This document shows, in pieces, positions 23,835 to 35,900 of a DNA stretch of 64,000 bases. The notes below the pieces were generated by a model. It saw only the letters and a list, made by a program, of their open reading frames with translations. It was not told the origin of the DNA and ran no database searches. Within the stretch, counting starts at the first letter, position 1; every line of letters starts with the position of its first letter. A program made the translations under genes and the position numbers. This stretch comes from Trichoplusia ni (taxonomy: Eukaryota > Arthropoda > Insecta > Lepidoptera > Noctuidae): NCBI RefSeq assembly GCF_003590095.1, contig NC_039501.1, positions 124,001 through 188,000 on the forward strand, read 5' to 3'.

Positions 23835-24834
23835 NNNNNNNNNNNNNNNNNNNNNNNNNNNNNNNNNNNNNNNNNNNNNNNNNNNNNNNNNNNNNNNNNN
23901 NNNNNNNNNNNNNNNNNNNNNNNNNNNNNNNNNNNNNNNNNNNNNNNNNNNNNNNNNNNNNNNNNNNNNNNNNNNNNNNNNNNNNNNNNNNNNNNNNNNN
24001 NNNNNNNNNNNNNNNNNNNNNNNNNNNNNNNNNNNNNNNNNNNNNNNNNNNNNNNNNNNNNNNNNNNNNNNNNNNNNNNNNNNNNNNNNNNNNNNNNNNN
24101 NNNNNNNNNNNNNNNNNNNNNNNNNNNNNNNNNNNNNNNNNNNNNNNNNNNNNNNNNNNNNNNNNNNNNNNNNNNNNNNNNNNNNNNNNNNNNNNNNNNN
24201 NNNNNNNNNNNNNNNNNNNNNNNNNNNNNNNNNNNNNNNNNNNNNNNNNNNNNNNNNNNNNNNNNNNNNNNNNNNNNNNNNNNNNNNNNNNNNNNNNNNN
24301 NNNNNNNNNNNNNNNNNNNNNNNNNNNNNNNNNNNNNNNNNNNNNNNNNNNNNNNNNNNNNNNNNNNNNNNNNNNNNNNNNNNNNNNNNNNNNNNNNNNN
24401 NNNNNNNNNNNNNNNNNNNNNNNNNNNNNNNNNNNNNNNNNNNNNNNNNNNNNNNNNNNNNNNNNNNNNNNNNNNNNNNNNNNNNNNNNNNNNNNNNNNN
24501 NNNNNNNNNNNNNNNNNNNNNNNNNNNNNNNNNNNNNNNNNNNNNNNNNNNNNNNNNNNNNNNNNNNNNNNNNNNNNNNNNNNNNNNNNNNNNNNNNNNN
24601 NNNNNNNNNNNNNNNNNNNNNNNNNNNNNNNNNNNNNNNNNNNNNNNNNNNNNNNNNNNNNNNNNNNNNNNNNNNNNNNNNNNNNNNNNNNNNNNNNNNN
24701 NNNNNNNNNNNNNNNNNNNNNNNNNNNNNNNNNNNNNNNNNNNNNNNNNNNNNNNNNNNNNNNNNNNNNNNNNNNNNNNNNNNNNNNNNNNNNNNNNNNN
24801 NNNNNNNNNNNNNNNNNNNNNNNNNNNNNNNNNN
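23835..24834. other. Assembly gap, exactly 1000 N
   Basis: A run of 1000 N. The round size suggests a placeholder, so the true length is unknown. ORFs that span it are artefacts. Confidence 0.98.
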
Positions 24835-25118
24835 TTAATGTACTTAAAATACACCTGATGTAGGTATATGTCTTCGCTTTTTCGTTAGTGGAATCAGTCT
24901 TGTCCTACCATCTGCCTGGACTCACCACATACTCGTAATAAGTAATTATCATGTGCATAGTTTATTGATCACTTTTTCACTCGGAATAACGTCAGCGGAC
25001 CAAGTTATTGTTATACTACAGTTTTATACCACAATCCCCGCTATGACGACAAAACGTAATTTATTTTATAATTTGTTTTACATTCTAAATGCTAAACAAA
25101 TCTTTTTTTCTTTTACAG
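24835..25118 (+). other. Intron end preceding the signal-peptide exon
   Basis: AT-rich sequence ending in a strong polypyrimidine tract and acceptor, 'tctttttttcttttacag', at 25101-25118. No upstream exon was found between the gap and this acceptor. Confidence 0.6.
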
Positions 25119-25243
25119 GTTAATAATCCGAACGAAAATCGACTAAAAATGTTTTAAGGAGTTTGCAAGTGTTGTGTAGAAGTAATAGTAGTGTTTTAGT
25201 GTGTGACTGTGGTGATGGTGTGATTAGTGCGAGCTGACACGAG
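25119..25243 (+). other. 5' UTR part of exon, with two minimal uORFs
   Basis: Follows the acceptor at 25117-25118. It holds two ATG-amino acid-stop uORFs: ATG TTT TAA at 25149-25157 and ATG GTG TGA at 25215-25223. Both precede the main ATG and could lower its translation. The presence of an acceptor implies at least one further upstream non-coding exon. Confidence 0.6.
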
Positions 25244-25316
25244 ATGGCGCTGAAAGCAGTTTTGATCATTCTCGTTTTGGCCGTCATCGGGGGCGGACGT
25301 GCTGCTGCCGAAAGAG
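25244..25316 (+). CDS. First coding exon of a secreted or type I membrane protein (partial)
   Basis: ATG at 25244 in a good context (gagATGg) opens a 24-codon reading frame that ends one base into codon 25 at a consensus donor, GAG|GTAAGG, at 25317. The peptide begins MALKA and continues with a hydrophobic core (VLIILVLAVIG). It ends with small residues (GRAAAER) that suit signal-peptidase cleavage, so the mature product enters the secretory pathway. The phase-1 junction after a signal peptide is common in genes whose later exons encode Ig, EGF or similar modules; that last point is general knowledge, not seen here. No following exon was recognised in the remaining 38.7 kb, so the next intron may be very long, as in many neuronal adhesion or receptor genes. 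The identity of the gene cannot be told from 24 residues. Confidence 0.65.
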
Positions 25317-25980
25317 GTAAGGATTTTAGATGATTATTTACAAATTTCTAGAAGCCAAAAATATGATAAGATATAAGCTTCATTACTCAGAATTTTCCAG
25401 TCAAAATTTATGATTGCTTTTAAATAAATATAATGATACTATTTCCTATCCATATTTAAATTTATTTACCTACAGAGTCCAAATCAGCCATGCCTATTAA
25501 AAATTACATTCAGATCTGGCTCGAAAATGAAACATACAAATTGATTTCTATTTTTATTTTCAACGCCAATCCTAAAATAACCACTCTCGTCAAGTATTCA
25601 ATATCGGCCGACCATTAGCAATCAACTAGCAATGTTTGTAAATTGCGTTATTACAAAATTCATGCGCCTGTAAAGTGTCGCCGAATGTATTGACAGTTGA
25701 CATGTTCCAGAGGGATCACTCTAAATATTATAACGTTATTGTTATTTTGATCGACAATATATATTAGGGTAAAGTTAAAATAGGCTTTTCATAAATTACT
25801 TTGTTATAAAATAAATATGTACACTGTAGGCAAAATAAAAGAAGAAAAAGAAAATCAGCCAGTCAATGTGCATTTTATTAACGCTTCTGTAAATTATTAA
25901 AATCCAAATTTCTAATTTCTTCAATATATGTTTCTAAATCGTTTATCATTACCGTCTTATAATAATCAAGACATATGCCT
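25317..25980 (+). other. Start of the long intron
   Basis: Begins with the donor GTAAGG. AT-rich, with no repeat recognised before 25981. Confidence 0.5.
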
Positions 25981-26109
25981 GGGCGAAAGTCACTACACTA
26001 TGGATGGCGCCCACGTGGTCTGTCTAGGACGCGGTGGCGGGACGTTCTAAGCAAATACCGCGTGGCTTGCTTTGATGTGGTCCAGGGAGAAAGATTTGTA
26101 GAAAAGTAG
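25981..26109 (+). pseudogene. Non-LTR retrotransposon ORF2 C-terminal remnant
   Basis: An open frame of 42 codons ends at TAG 26107-26109 and includes RPRGLSRTRWRDVL. That Arg-rich 'GRPxxRWxD' motif is the one found at the extreme C-terminus of many insect non-LTR reverse transcriptases. The frame is closed upstream, so only the tail survives. Clade (RTE, CR1 or Jockey) cannot be decided. Confidence 0.55.
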
Positions 26110-26402
26110 GGGGACACAATGGGCAAGATAAAAAATAATATGACTGAATTGTTACAATCGTGCTTGATGGCTGTGTCTTTGAGTACCGAAAAGCTAACAC
26201 GACTGTTTCAAATGATTATGATAGGATGAAAAAGGTATTTTATAAGCCAATAGTGAATACTACATAAGAATACATTGTTTGCGTTGTGTAATAATGGTTT
26301 AATATATTTATAGAAAAAACAGATGTTAATTAAACTACAGGTCAGCAATTGATATTTTATTTGGTCAATGGTTTGAAATAACTCTTATTTTTAAAGTTAC
26401 AT
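26110..26402. other. Non-coding stretch
   Basis: AT-rich DNA between two opposed retrotransposon tails. 'gggggacacaatgggcaag' at its start is probably still the 3' part of the plus-strand remnant. Confidence 0.4.
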
Positions 26403-26612
26403 TCTTCTTCTTAGTCGTTGCACTCTTGGCAGAGTGGTCGTGGTCGTCATTTCAGCTGTTAGTGGCTCGCCTAACTATACGCCGCCATTCCTGTCTGATG
26501 GCCGCCTTTCTGGTGCAGACGTGCAGGGAACTGTCCACAGCTGCTCTTATCTGGTCCGTCCACCTCATAGGCGATCTACCTCGTGCCCGAGTGCCTTCAA
26601 CTTTGCCCTGCA
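26403..26612 (-). pseudogene. Non-LTR retrotransposon ORF2 C-terminal remnant, minus strand
   Basis: On the minus strand the peptide QGKVEGTRARGRSPMRWTDQ, then about 30 residues ending RRIVRRATNS and a stop at 26452-26454, matches the C-terminal tail of non-LTR reverse transcriptases. It has the GRxxxRWxD motif and a conserved distal Trp-Arg. The 3' flank down to 26403 ('gagtgcaacgactaagaag' in minus orientation) is a tail I recall from moth repeats. 5'-truncated, as expected of such insertions. Confidence 0.65.
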
Positions 26613-26867
26613 CTACTAAAGTTACATAATCAATGGATAAGATGGAATCACAAACCAAAGATATGAACTTGAGAATTTTGTACACCTTGATTCAAAAACC
26701 TATAACGCTTCAAAAAGCTAATTCCTTAACTCTTAGAGTAGTAGTCATCAGACTCACAATTCATGATAAGTGAATATTTGAGCGTTACGTTCCCGACATC
26801 GCGACTGGCTGCTATCGCCGAGCGGAGCTGGAGCCGCAACAAAACAACCTGCATGCCAACTCGGACG

Positions 26868-26907
26868 TGGGCGGGCAGCAGGCGGGCGGGCGGAACGCTA
26901 GGGCGGG
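26868..26907. other. G-rich islet with quadruplex potential
   Basis: Several GGGCGGG units occur in 40 bp (gtgggcgggcagcaggcggg, then further gcggg and agggcggg). Four or more G3 tracts occur, with one longer loop. The units also resemble Sp/KLF GC boxes. It stands out against the AT-rich intron. Confidence 0.45.
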
Positions 26908-26947
26908 AAATACTACCTTATAAAAATACATGCTTGCATATATGATC

Positions 26948-27010
26948 CCATTGCTGGCCACAGACCTCTTCCTGTATAGGGAAAGTTTACGAGCATTAAA
27001 TTAAATCACC
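26948..27010 (+). repeat. Lepidopteran interspersed repeat fragment
   Basis: 'attgctggccacagacctct' then 'agggaaagtttacgagcatt' and 'aaatcaccacgct' match consecutive motifs of a family I recall from moth genomes and also seen at 12098 and 30690. Confidence 0.55.
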
Positions 27011-30000
27011 ACGCTAATTGTAATCCAGGTTACAAAATATAACTTTTATAAGTCACATAAATACTTTGCCTGCGGATCGAAGCAGCCCCTATTGCCTGTC
27101 GAAAATAAGATGAAGGCTTATTAATTAACCACCACCATATAGCCAAGGTGGTTCTCGAAACAGGATTTTGTAAAAAATGTTTATAACAAACGGTTAGAAC
27201 AAAATACTTTAAATCTCAGGGTAATTTTGCTTAGGACCAAAATTAACCATTATCTCCCGCCCGTCTGTTCGTCCACCAATCAGTTCTCTCCGTGACCACG
27301 GTGACGCGAGCTTAAAAGCTTTCGGGTTTTTTGAGTGTCGCCATCTCTGCACCGTTGCGGGCACTACCACTACACACTATGAATATTTTTGGATAATGAA
27401 ACAAGAATTTTAGAATTTTAGGTGGAATTTTGTATGAGGTTTTGTAAAATAATCAGACTCGACAAACTTGAACAGTACAACAACACCTGATTGTAGTTTT
27501 ATTTGCCATTTAATCAAATCTTATTATAACTTACTTTGGTTTAGTTTTGACTTTGTCTTCGTCAATTGTGATTTTGTTATCCTTGTATTACTATTTCCTT
27601 TTTCCAATGGGAAGCAAAGTTGATCCAATATGAGCATCATAAAATAAGGAAATAAATGATAACATATCCTGCTACAGCATCACCGTAGGATCCACGTCTC
27701 GACTCTCCAAGCTTAGTACGTTGCACAAACCAGATTTTCAAATCTACAGACTCTGTCAAATAATCAAAACTAAATCCAGTCGGATCCGGCTGAGATTATC
27801 TATTGTCATATTTAAACCTCCTCTCTGGGAACGTGGGCTGTTGGGAAATGGAACGGAATTTCGATGAGCCTTCGGCGAGGATGTCGAGAGCTACATTCGT
27901 GGCTAGCCTTTTGACCGACTCTCCGAGGAACGCTTTAAAATGTAGATGTTTCTAGATGCGAGTTTTGTTTGAGGACTTGTAACATTCGTAACTTGATTGG
28001 TGAATAATGAATATTCAATGAAAATATATTACAGAACGGATAAAACGAAATTGTGCATTGTTAATGATTTCTGAGATCTTTTATTAATATAACGAACTTT
28101 AATACTGACTGAGGGTAGATTATGCTTGATTTATTTATACGTAAGAAGAAAAGTATGAAAGGAAATTGTACATTTATTAATGCAGCAAGTACTGAAAATA
28201 TACAAAATATTTTTGTTTTAATTAAAAACACTAATAATATCGAAATTGTTAATGATGATAAAACAGACCTACACTCATATCAGTTCGTAAACTAAATTGA
28301 TGGACACAATTTCATCAAAATAATAAAATTAACAAAAGCAAACTAACGATCCAATTCCAGACATAATCCCCAAACACAGGAGTAACCGAGAGAAACTAAT
28401 AACAAAACTAGATCAAGTTCAAAGTGTATATAACAAAGCGTGTTCCAGTCGTGATGCATAGGATGTCGCCCGAACCGCGATATTCAATTTCAGAGTATTT
28501 CGGGCCGTGGCCGTCCGTGCGGCGGAGGAAATTGGGCACTTTTGGAGATCTGTGGCCAAAAGTATTAGTAGCTATTGTTGGATTTTCAAACCGGATAGCA
28601 TTGATTTATACAAGAATGAATTTGAATCGAAAGATTTTACGTCGATTCAAATAAGGGTGCTGTTCTTTGTGAATTAAGTAATAAATTAACATTTTGTAGA
28701 ATCAAAAATTTGCGTAGCGTTAAACGAATACAGATAGTGAAATTAACATTGAGGACGATGAATAAATCATAGCAAATACTCGAATAAGATCACGTATTAT
28801 TGTAAAAGCTAAGAAACCAGACGAAAGAACATCAACCGATGCCCGTATAAACAAAGCTCATGACTATAAAACTAGCTAGAATTTAGTGCTCACGTAAATC
28901 CCAGACTTAAACAGACTAAAACAGTAACTGCCAATAAATCTAGAGAGCATCAACGCTGATCTGAAAAGGATATAAAAAGCGAAGAGAACGCGGAACCCGC
29001 TGACTGATGCCAGCTGGGTGCTGTCTCCCACCGCGCCCATTCCAATCCTTTTGAAGATGGATGCAGAGTGACGGTTGTTCGTGCGTTTTTTGTTGCGACA
29101 TTCTGTTAATTAAAGTTTTTCTATCTGTAAGCTGGGATCCAGTTTTGTGTGCACTGTTCCTTTTGAATTGATAGTTCAAGAAAAACGACGATTTGTGATC
29201 GGTGTCTGGTTTGGGAGAGCAATCTGTGTAAAGTCAGTCATGTTTTAAAAGAGAATTGAATTGATTTGTAGCTGGTGTTTCAGTTAAGTAGAATTATGTT
29301 TTCCTGTATGTATTCGTGTAATTTTATGATGTTGGGCTTAGAGTAAGTGGACCTCATCGCAAAAATGTAAAATGTATTCCTGAAAAAAAAAATCAATTTA
29401 AAGTTGTATTGGTTGACGAATAAAACATGAAGTAACGAGAAAATATTTTTATTAATCTAATCACTACACACGTTTTTAAAACATGAAATTTACCAAATAG
29501 AAATATTTTTTCTCAGAAATGAAACTTACACTGTACGTCCAATTGGTTTTATTTGCGAAAACCTCATACAAAACGTAATTCTAAAATACCTATATACGTG
29601 TATTACATCATACAAATTCCATGGCACCGTAACGTTCTCAAATATTCAATCACCTAATCTCCCCCATTTACAACATCAGCAGAATAAGATTACTTATTGA
29701 TATATCAAAATATATATGACCGACAATCTTTTTCACCCTTAAACCTATTTAAATATTATCAAATATACGGAAAATTATTAAACGTGGCAATATTCAGATT
29801 TAATATGAGGGGTGCCAGGGGCGCGGGCGCGGCGCGGGAGGGTCACGCCAAATGCAATTTATGAAATGACTACCCAATTTTGCTTTACATTTCCGTACGA
29901 TGTTCTATAACTACAGGCTGTAAATATGTTACACATATTGTTTGATATATACGCCGAAGGCTCAGGATGGGTTAATATCAGTTTGACTTTAGCAGATTTG

Positions 30001-30689
30001 GGAAATGTGGAAATGCTTGTTTGAATACTACGATACGGGTATCTGAGCTATCTGAGCCCGTATCGATCAATCAATCGAATCATGTAGCCGGACGTAAGTC
30101 TGTCTATGTCGATGTTGTGAAGGGCATTGAGAGGCATCGATGGATGTGTTATTTATCTTGAGGCTTAACTCAAATATTTCTATAATCATTACATTATTAT
30201 TAACCAGCAAGTTACAGAAACAGTCCAGTCCAGTTACAAGAAGGATAATTCATCCAAATGTTTCTAACTGTAACCAAAACTCATAACAGTTGACAATTCT
30301 GTCCGAAATAGTCCAGTCTGTTGTTCAGGGTTGACGATAAACTCCGATGGGCAGGACTCCAGGGACGCGGGGCTATACCGTGCCAGGCTAACCACACGAC
30401 AATAAACTCCGAGACCCAGAGGGAATGACGGGGATTTGTTTATGTTGATCATATGAAAAACAACCGAAATGGACGGAAATATTTTGCCGTAGACGCTTAA
30501 CTAGAATTAACTATTAAGTCTTAGAAAGTAATAGTAATAAGCTAGGTTATGATGAAAATAAGTGACGATCGGTACGAAGTCGATGATAAAAAGGAAAAAA
30601 AGGTTTAATGTGTTTAGGAGAAAAAAAAATTAAGGTATTTAGTGACAATAAACAGAATTTTAAAATAATATTCATTACATACCTATCAG
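27011..30689. other. Intron-like non-coding DNA with GC-rich islets
   Basis: GC-rich spots at about 28461-28530 and 29816-29848 interrupt AT-rich DNA. They may be conserved regulatory elements. An ORF at 28424-28654 crosses the first spot but has no splice sites or domain that I can support. Confidence 0.45.
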
Positions 30690-30725
30690 CCTATAGCAGT
30701 CCACTGCTGGACATAGGCCTCTCCT
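30690..30725 (+). repeat. Lepidopteran interspersed repeat fragment
   Basis: 'gcagtccactgctggacata' followed by 'ggcctctcc' is the least diverged copy of this motif in the window. It lies 50 bp before a Helitron copy. Confidence 0.6.
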
Positions 30726-30774
30726 TATATTCTATTAATTAGTTGGTATTTTATCTATACTTCTATATCTATAC

Positions 30775-31019
30775 TCTATACTAATATCTAAAGCTGAAGA
30801 GTTGTTTTGTTTGAACGCGCTAATCTCAGGAACTACTGGTCCAAATTGAAAAATTATTTTTGTGTTGAATAGACCTTTCATCGAGGAAGGCTTTAGGCTA
30901 TAAACCATCACGCTGGGACTAATAGGAGCGAAGATACAATAGAAAATGTGAAAAAAACAGGGCATAAATCATAACTTATATCTTCTACCCACGGGGACGA
31001 AGTCGCGGGCAACAGCTAG
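30775..31019 (+). mobile_element. Non-autonomous Helitron
   Basis: Begins TCTATACTAATATC and ends gcgggcaacagCTAG followed by T. This is the TC...CTRR structure of Helitrons, with no target duplication. A GC-rich short stem ('ccc.cg' against 'cg.ggg') precedes the 3' end. Shares its length and motifs with the copies at 46277 and 63556. No coding capacity. Confidence 0.8.
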
Positions 31020-32814
31020 TTTCAATAAATTCCCGTTAAGTTTCTTTTTAAGGCACCATCCATTAATATTGTCTACCTCACTCATAACTTCACAAAATTA
31101 GATAAAAGAGTTTCGGATCTTTTGTAATCTGAAAAGATTTACCTAATCATACAAAAACTCTGAACAAAGTAAGGTCAGATGAAATCCCGAGTTAATTTCT
31201 AAACAGCACTTATTTAATTTGTTTAAACAAAGGGCTGAAGTATTGTTTGATCGTTCATTCTGTTGAATGGATCCCTTTTGATAATTTAAATAATTATTAT
31301 AATCATTAGATCAAACGCTTGTGTTTTGAATAAACTTGAAAACCATTTTTCTATTTTCTTTATTTTAATCCTCTTCTTATTTTGATTGACTTATTTTAAT
31401 AAAATACTTACTTTTTGGGACCTTACAAAGGGTGTTTCGATTAATTACAGAAATTGATTAGCTTTTTCAATATAATCCTTTCGTCTTTGCACATCACCTC
31501 AACATCGCTCTAAAGCAACATATATTACTGAACCAATAAGAGGTCCATGTTCAATATTTTCTCAAAATTCTTCTACAGTGGTGATAAATTGACACATAAA
31601 AATTCACATAAATGAATTCTACACAACGCCAACAAAATCAGCAACATTCTGATCAAATGCAATCACAATTCATAATTTTAGTCATTCTCGCTAAAACGGA
31701 TTATCCCAATTAATTTATAATATTCATTAATGATATGTCCAATAAGTACTTAATTCTCATTACACTGAAAACACAAATTATTGTGACTAGCTGACACGTG
31801 CTCACTACAGCGGGCATCTATACACTTATTTCTTGCGATAATAAATTTTTATCAATGGATTACACACAGTCACAAATAAAGATTTCTGTGGGTAAAAACC
31901 TTTCAAAATTGATACCTTAATTTGTGAGTTTACCCGCTACAACCTTATTGACTCACAAACGTGTGAATGAAACTAAGTTTGAAATTAAAACTCTTTGTGG
32001 ATTTGTATTTTCTTTTTTTTTCTTTATTAAAACAGTGACCAGTACTATTCATTTTTCTTATGACGAAGCGTTTTAAGTAACATACACAAAGATACTGAAA
32101 TTCTCAAAACACAGGTGTCAATTACTCATATTCTGAATAGATTTATTGCTGAAGATGTAGAAACTACTACAATATTATCATGATGACTAGAAAAATTACA
32201 AATCTATTAGTCCCTCAAAATAATAAACTATGAAAATAAGATACGTGTAATTTGTTGTCTTTTTCTGAACTACAAAATTAACAAAAATAAACTAAACTGC
32301 TTTAAGGTTTTAGGTGATCGAGCTTGTGTAACTATGTTGCTAAATGAATACACACTAGTGACGTCACACGTAAGTTCATTCACAATAAATATTGATAAGC
32401 AATAAACTACAAGACGAAAATTGAAAATTGTAATAATTGTTAAGGCAAATGCTGAACCGCATCCTCTAGCAGATACACTTCTATTATCAGTAAAGGAGAA
32501 GCTTGTCGTTATGCTAATACACTGATGACTTGGTATTCAGGAGATTTGATACGATTTCGTTCGAATTGATTGATTTGAATGCGACTGATATGGAAATTTT
32601 GATTAACTGGATCTTGTGGCGGTGACGTGGGAGATTTGTTAATCTTATTGTGTGATGACTGGGGGATAGGTTTATAAGGAATCGATTATTTGGAGGTTGT
32701 TGTTGAAATGAAGTTTATGTCAATAATAGTGTATTTGTTTAAAATAAGTCAATAAAGAAAACTATGTGGGATGATACAAAAAAAACTATTTTATGAACTA
32801 AACTAAGGGTCAGG
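31020..32814. other. Intron-like non-coding DNA
   Basis: AT-rich. A TGACGTCA octamer is at 32359-32366. No exon or other repeat was recognised. Confidence 0.5.
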
Positions 32815-32945
32815 TGTCTGTTGATTTATGTACGTCTGTTGGTTCGTATATCACCAAGATGTATCTCATGTACCCTGAATAGCCAAACACTTGAAATTTT
32901 CACAGTTTCACAGATTGTGTATTTCTGTTTATGCTATAATAAGAA
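32815..32945 (+). repeat. Dispersed insect repeat (family R1 of this window)
   Basis: Contains 'caccaagatgtatctcatg', 'cttgaaattttcacag' and 'tgtatttctgtttatgctat', which align in order with copies at 50250, 54880 and 55547/62173. No coding capacity and no clear ends. The family name is unknown to me. Confidence 0.6.
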
Positions 32946-35900
32946 AAATCTTTCAGCTTTCTTTTTCAAACATCGTTTCCGCTAATGGATAAAGCTGACA
33001 CACATGTCACATTTTGCTAACAATTTTTTTTTCAAAATATCAGACAAGATAGGACCTTATGTAAACAAGGTTTATTAAATTTAAAATATGCTGAAGGGTA
33101 CTCAGTCAACAGGTACTGTAAATGCCAATGTAGTCTCATCTTAATTCTGAGCTTAAGAAGTTATTTCGTCCCCTTGCAAGGGCAATATAAAGCCGCTGTC
33201 ATAAAAATAAAACGTTTTATTTCTTCAAATTAGAAATTCGGATTCTTAGTGTGTATGCTGACTGCAATTTTATGATACCACTTGTCTATAATTTATTTCA
33301 GAAAGAAAGAGTTTTAGAAAAAAAGAACATTATTTCTTTAGTTGTTAAATTATATCTTTCGATATTTTCAGGCTTTGAATTTTCGTCTTTCAGATGTTAT
33401 CTGTAACGGTTCTTGAGATATTTGAATAGGAGTATTTATAGTTCATTGCTTTATTAGGAAAATGTCAAGTTGGGTATGAAATTTGTCTCAATAAGTACCT
33501 AGTATAAAGAATTTAATTGTAAAACGAGATGAGAATTTTTCATTATTTTAAAAGTCAAATATATCGTCGCCGTTATTTGAACGTAATAGGGTATTATTTC
33601 ACAAAAAAAAACGTTTAGTCCAAAAAGATTTCCAAAAAGTATTAGACGCGTATTTTGTCTTCTATATCGTAAACTTAGAATTAAATGGATACAGTAATAT
33701 AAAATTTAGTATGACATCACTTACAAGTGCGCTTTTTACTCCCCAGATGTTTTAGCCCCCATTACCATACATTTCATGATTTTAAGTGACTTTAATCTTC
33801 CTTACTAAGTAAGAAGTCTTCTTAATGATGTGATGAAATAAAAAAGTCATATCCAATTATTTTTTTGGAAATCTATCAGACGGACTTAACAGATTTCTAT
33901 TGAAGTTCCATGAAGTCAAATACCATTTTATATAACCAGAGTGTTACCGCGTAATATGTTATTACCAAATGCCCCGGCAGAGTGAGCGAATCATATGTTT
34001 CATATATTAAATTTACCGAACATTCCGACCAATTCGGGTTATATCGGGGTTACACGCTGTTTATACTGTTTGCTTAATTTCTTTGAACCTTGTTTCGGAA
34101 TTGAGAATGAGTGGGTAGTTTAATAGATTAATTTGTGCGGATTTTGTATCGGTTATCTGTTTTACTTGTGCTACTTCTTTGGTTATTATTTTTATTGGTA
34201 GTGCAGGTTTCATTTGACTAGCTATCACTGTTCATGAGAGTTAGCTTGGTGGATGATTGACGGACAGACAACGGTGCCTCAATTCTGATTAACTCTTTGC
34301 CTACAATCCTACAAATAAAGTGCTTAGAAAAGATTTCGCCTTTAGTTGTGACATGGTTCTATCCATTCCAATTACAATCGACGTCAGTTATAAGACAATT
34401 GAGAACACACGATAAGTCTACCAATCCTCAAGCTACACTAATGACGAGAGCTTCAATACAAATCTAATAAATAGACAAAAATTTAGGTTATCCAAATACT
34501 GAGACTGGAGTTCCGGAATATTTCCCCACAGACCGCGTCAGACCAAAGGCTTGCACTATTGTGAATTTTTTACCTCTCACTATCCGGCCGACGACGTTAA
34601 GACTGCATTTGAATATTATATCCCCTATGCTTGCTGCTCTCCTGGTATTTATTTCCTCGTAAACTTCGTATGTTATGGTTTTACGTTACAGGTAAGCCTG
34701 CACCTTGGACTTATAGTTGTTACTTAGTTAATCTGGTCAATATCCTTTTACATTTTAAGCTTCTGTAAATTGTATGGATTGCGTGTTTGTATGATCATGT
34801 GTTTGGTCGATATAAATGTTTTACATGGTTTTCTGCTTGGTTAGCTTAAACTGTTGATACTTTTTTTCATTTATCTGTAATTATTTGTTTTTACGTGTTT
34901 AAGATCTGTCGAGTACGTACTAAGTGCAAGGGAAATCTGGAATAATGATAAATACCAATATTACTATTTAGATAATCTTTAGAATTACCATTAAAGTATC
35001 ACATAATATAACCAAAAACCAATATACGAATATGGACCCAAAAAAATCCTCAAAACATGAAATAAAAACATCAGACGAAAAAACTACAAGTAGATACGAT
35101 CATACCGGTTGGTCCTAACCCTATAAAACCAAGACTCTGTAACAATTCAGTTACGGCCTCCCTATTGTGCCCCAGCCCGGCGCCCAAGCATAAAGTCGTT
35201 AAAAAAGGTCACCCCTTATTTGAATTTACTTCAAATAATCCATAACGGGGAATCAAAGTTTTTTTAGCTTCTACCTATACTTCGTCCTCTTGAAAAAAGA
35301 TTGTTGCTGAAGTAAACAGAGACAGCGCTACTCTACATGTAGCATCATCTCATTCCTACAAAGGTTAGAGTCCAGTTTCAGTAGCGCGTGGTGAGTGCAC
35401 CGGTGTCTGATCTGAGAATTTTGATGGCATTCTGCATTTTGTTCGGTTTCACTGCTTGTTTTGATAAGTTTAAACGAAGCCAAGTTTTTGTTTGCTAAAC
35501 ATTGTTACCATGACAAAAAATGTAGATGTAGATGATATTTTGGACAAATTTTTATTTCAAGAGAATGTGTTTTAAAGTCTCAAAACCTTAATCATTACAA
35601 TAAGATTTACTTAAAACTACCACGTTCAATAGAGCATTCGGTATTTTAGGATTGTATTTTAATTTTATATTAATTTCGAAGCAGTCACGTAGGCAATATG
35701 ATTTTCCTAAATAAGCATGATAAAGTAAACGAAAGTTCTACCCCTTATTTGAAGCTAACAGAACTCCTTGTTACAAAAATACCTGCATTCCCAACTCGGT
35801 GTCATACAAACACAACTAAAACAACCAAGTTTATGAACATCTCATTAAAATACCAACAAAAAACTATCCAGTTGAGTTTGTTGGAAAAGTTGGGAAACAA

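Noticed and set aside
23779..24858. Long ORFs on both strands across 23.8-24.86 kb
   Set aside because: They consist almost wholly of N and are artefacts of the assembly gap.
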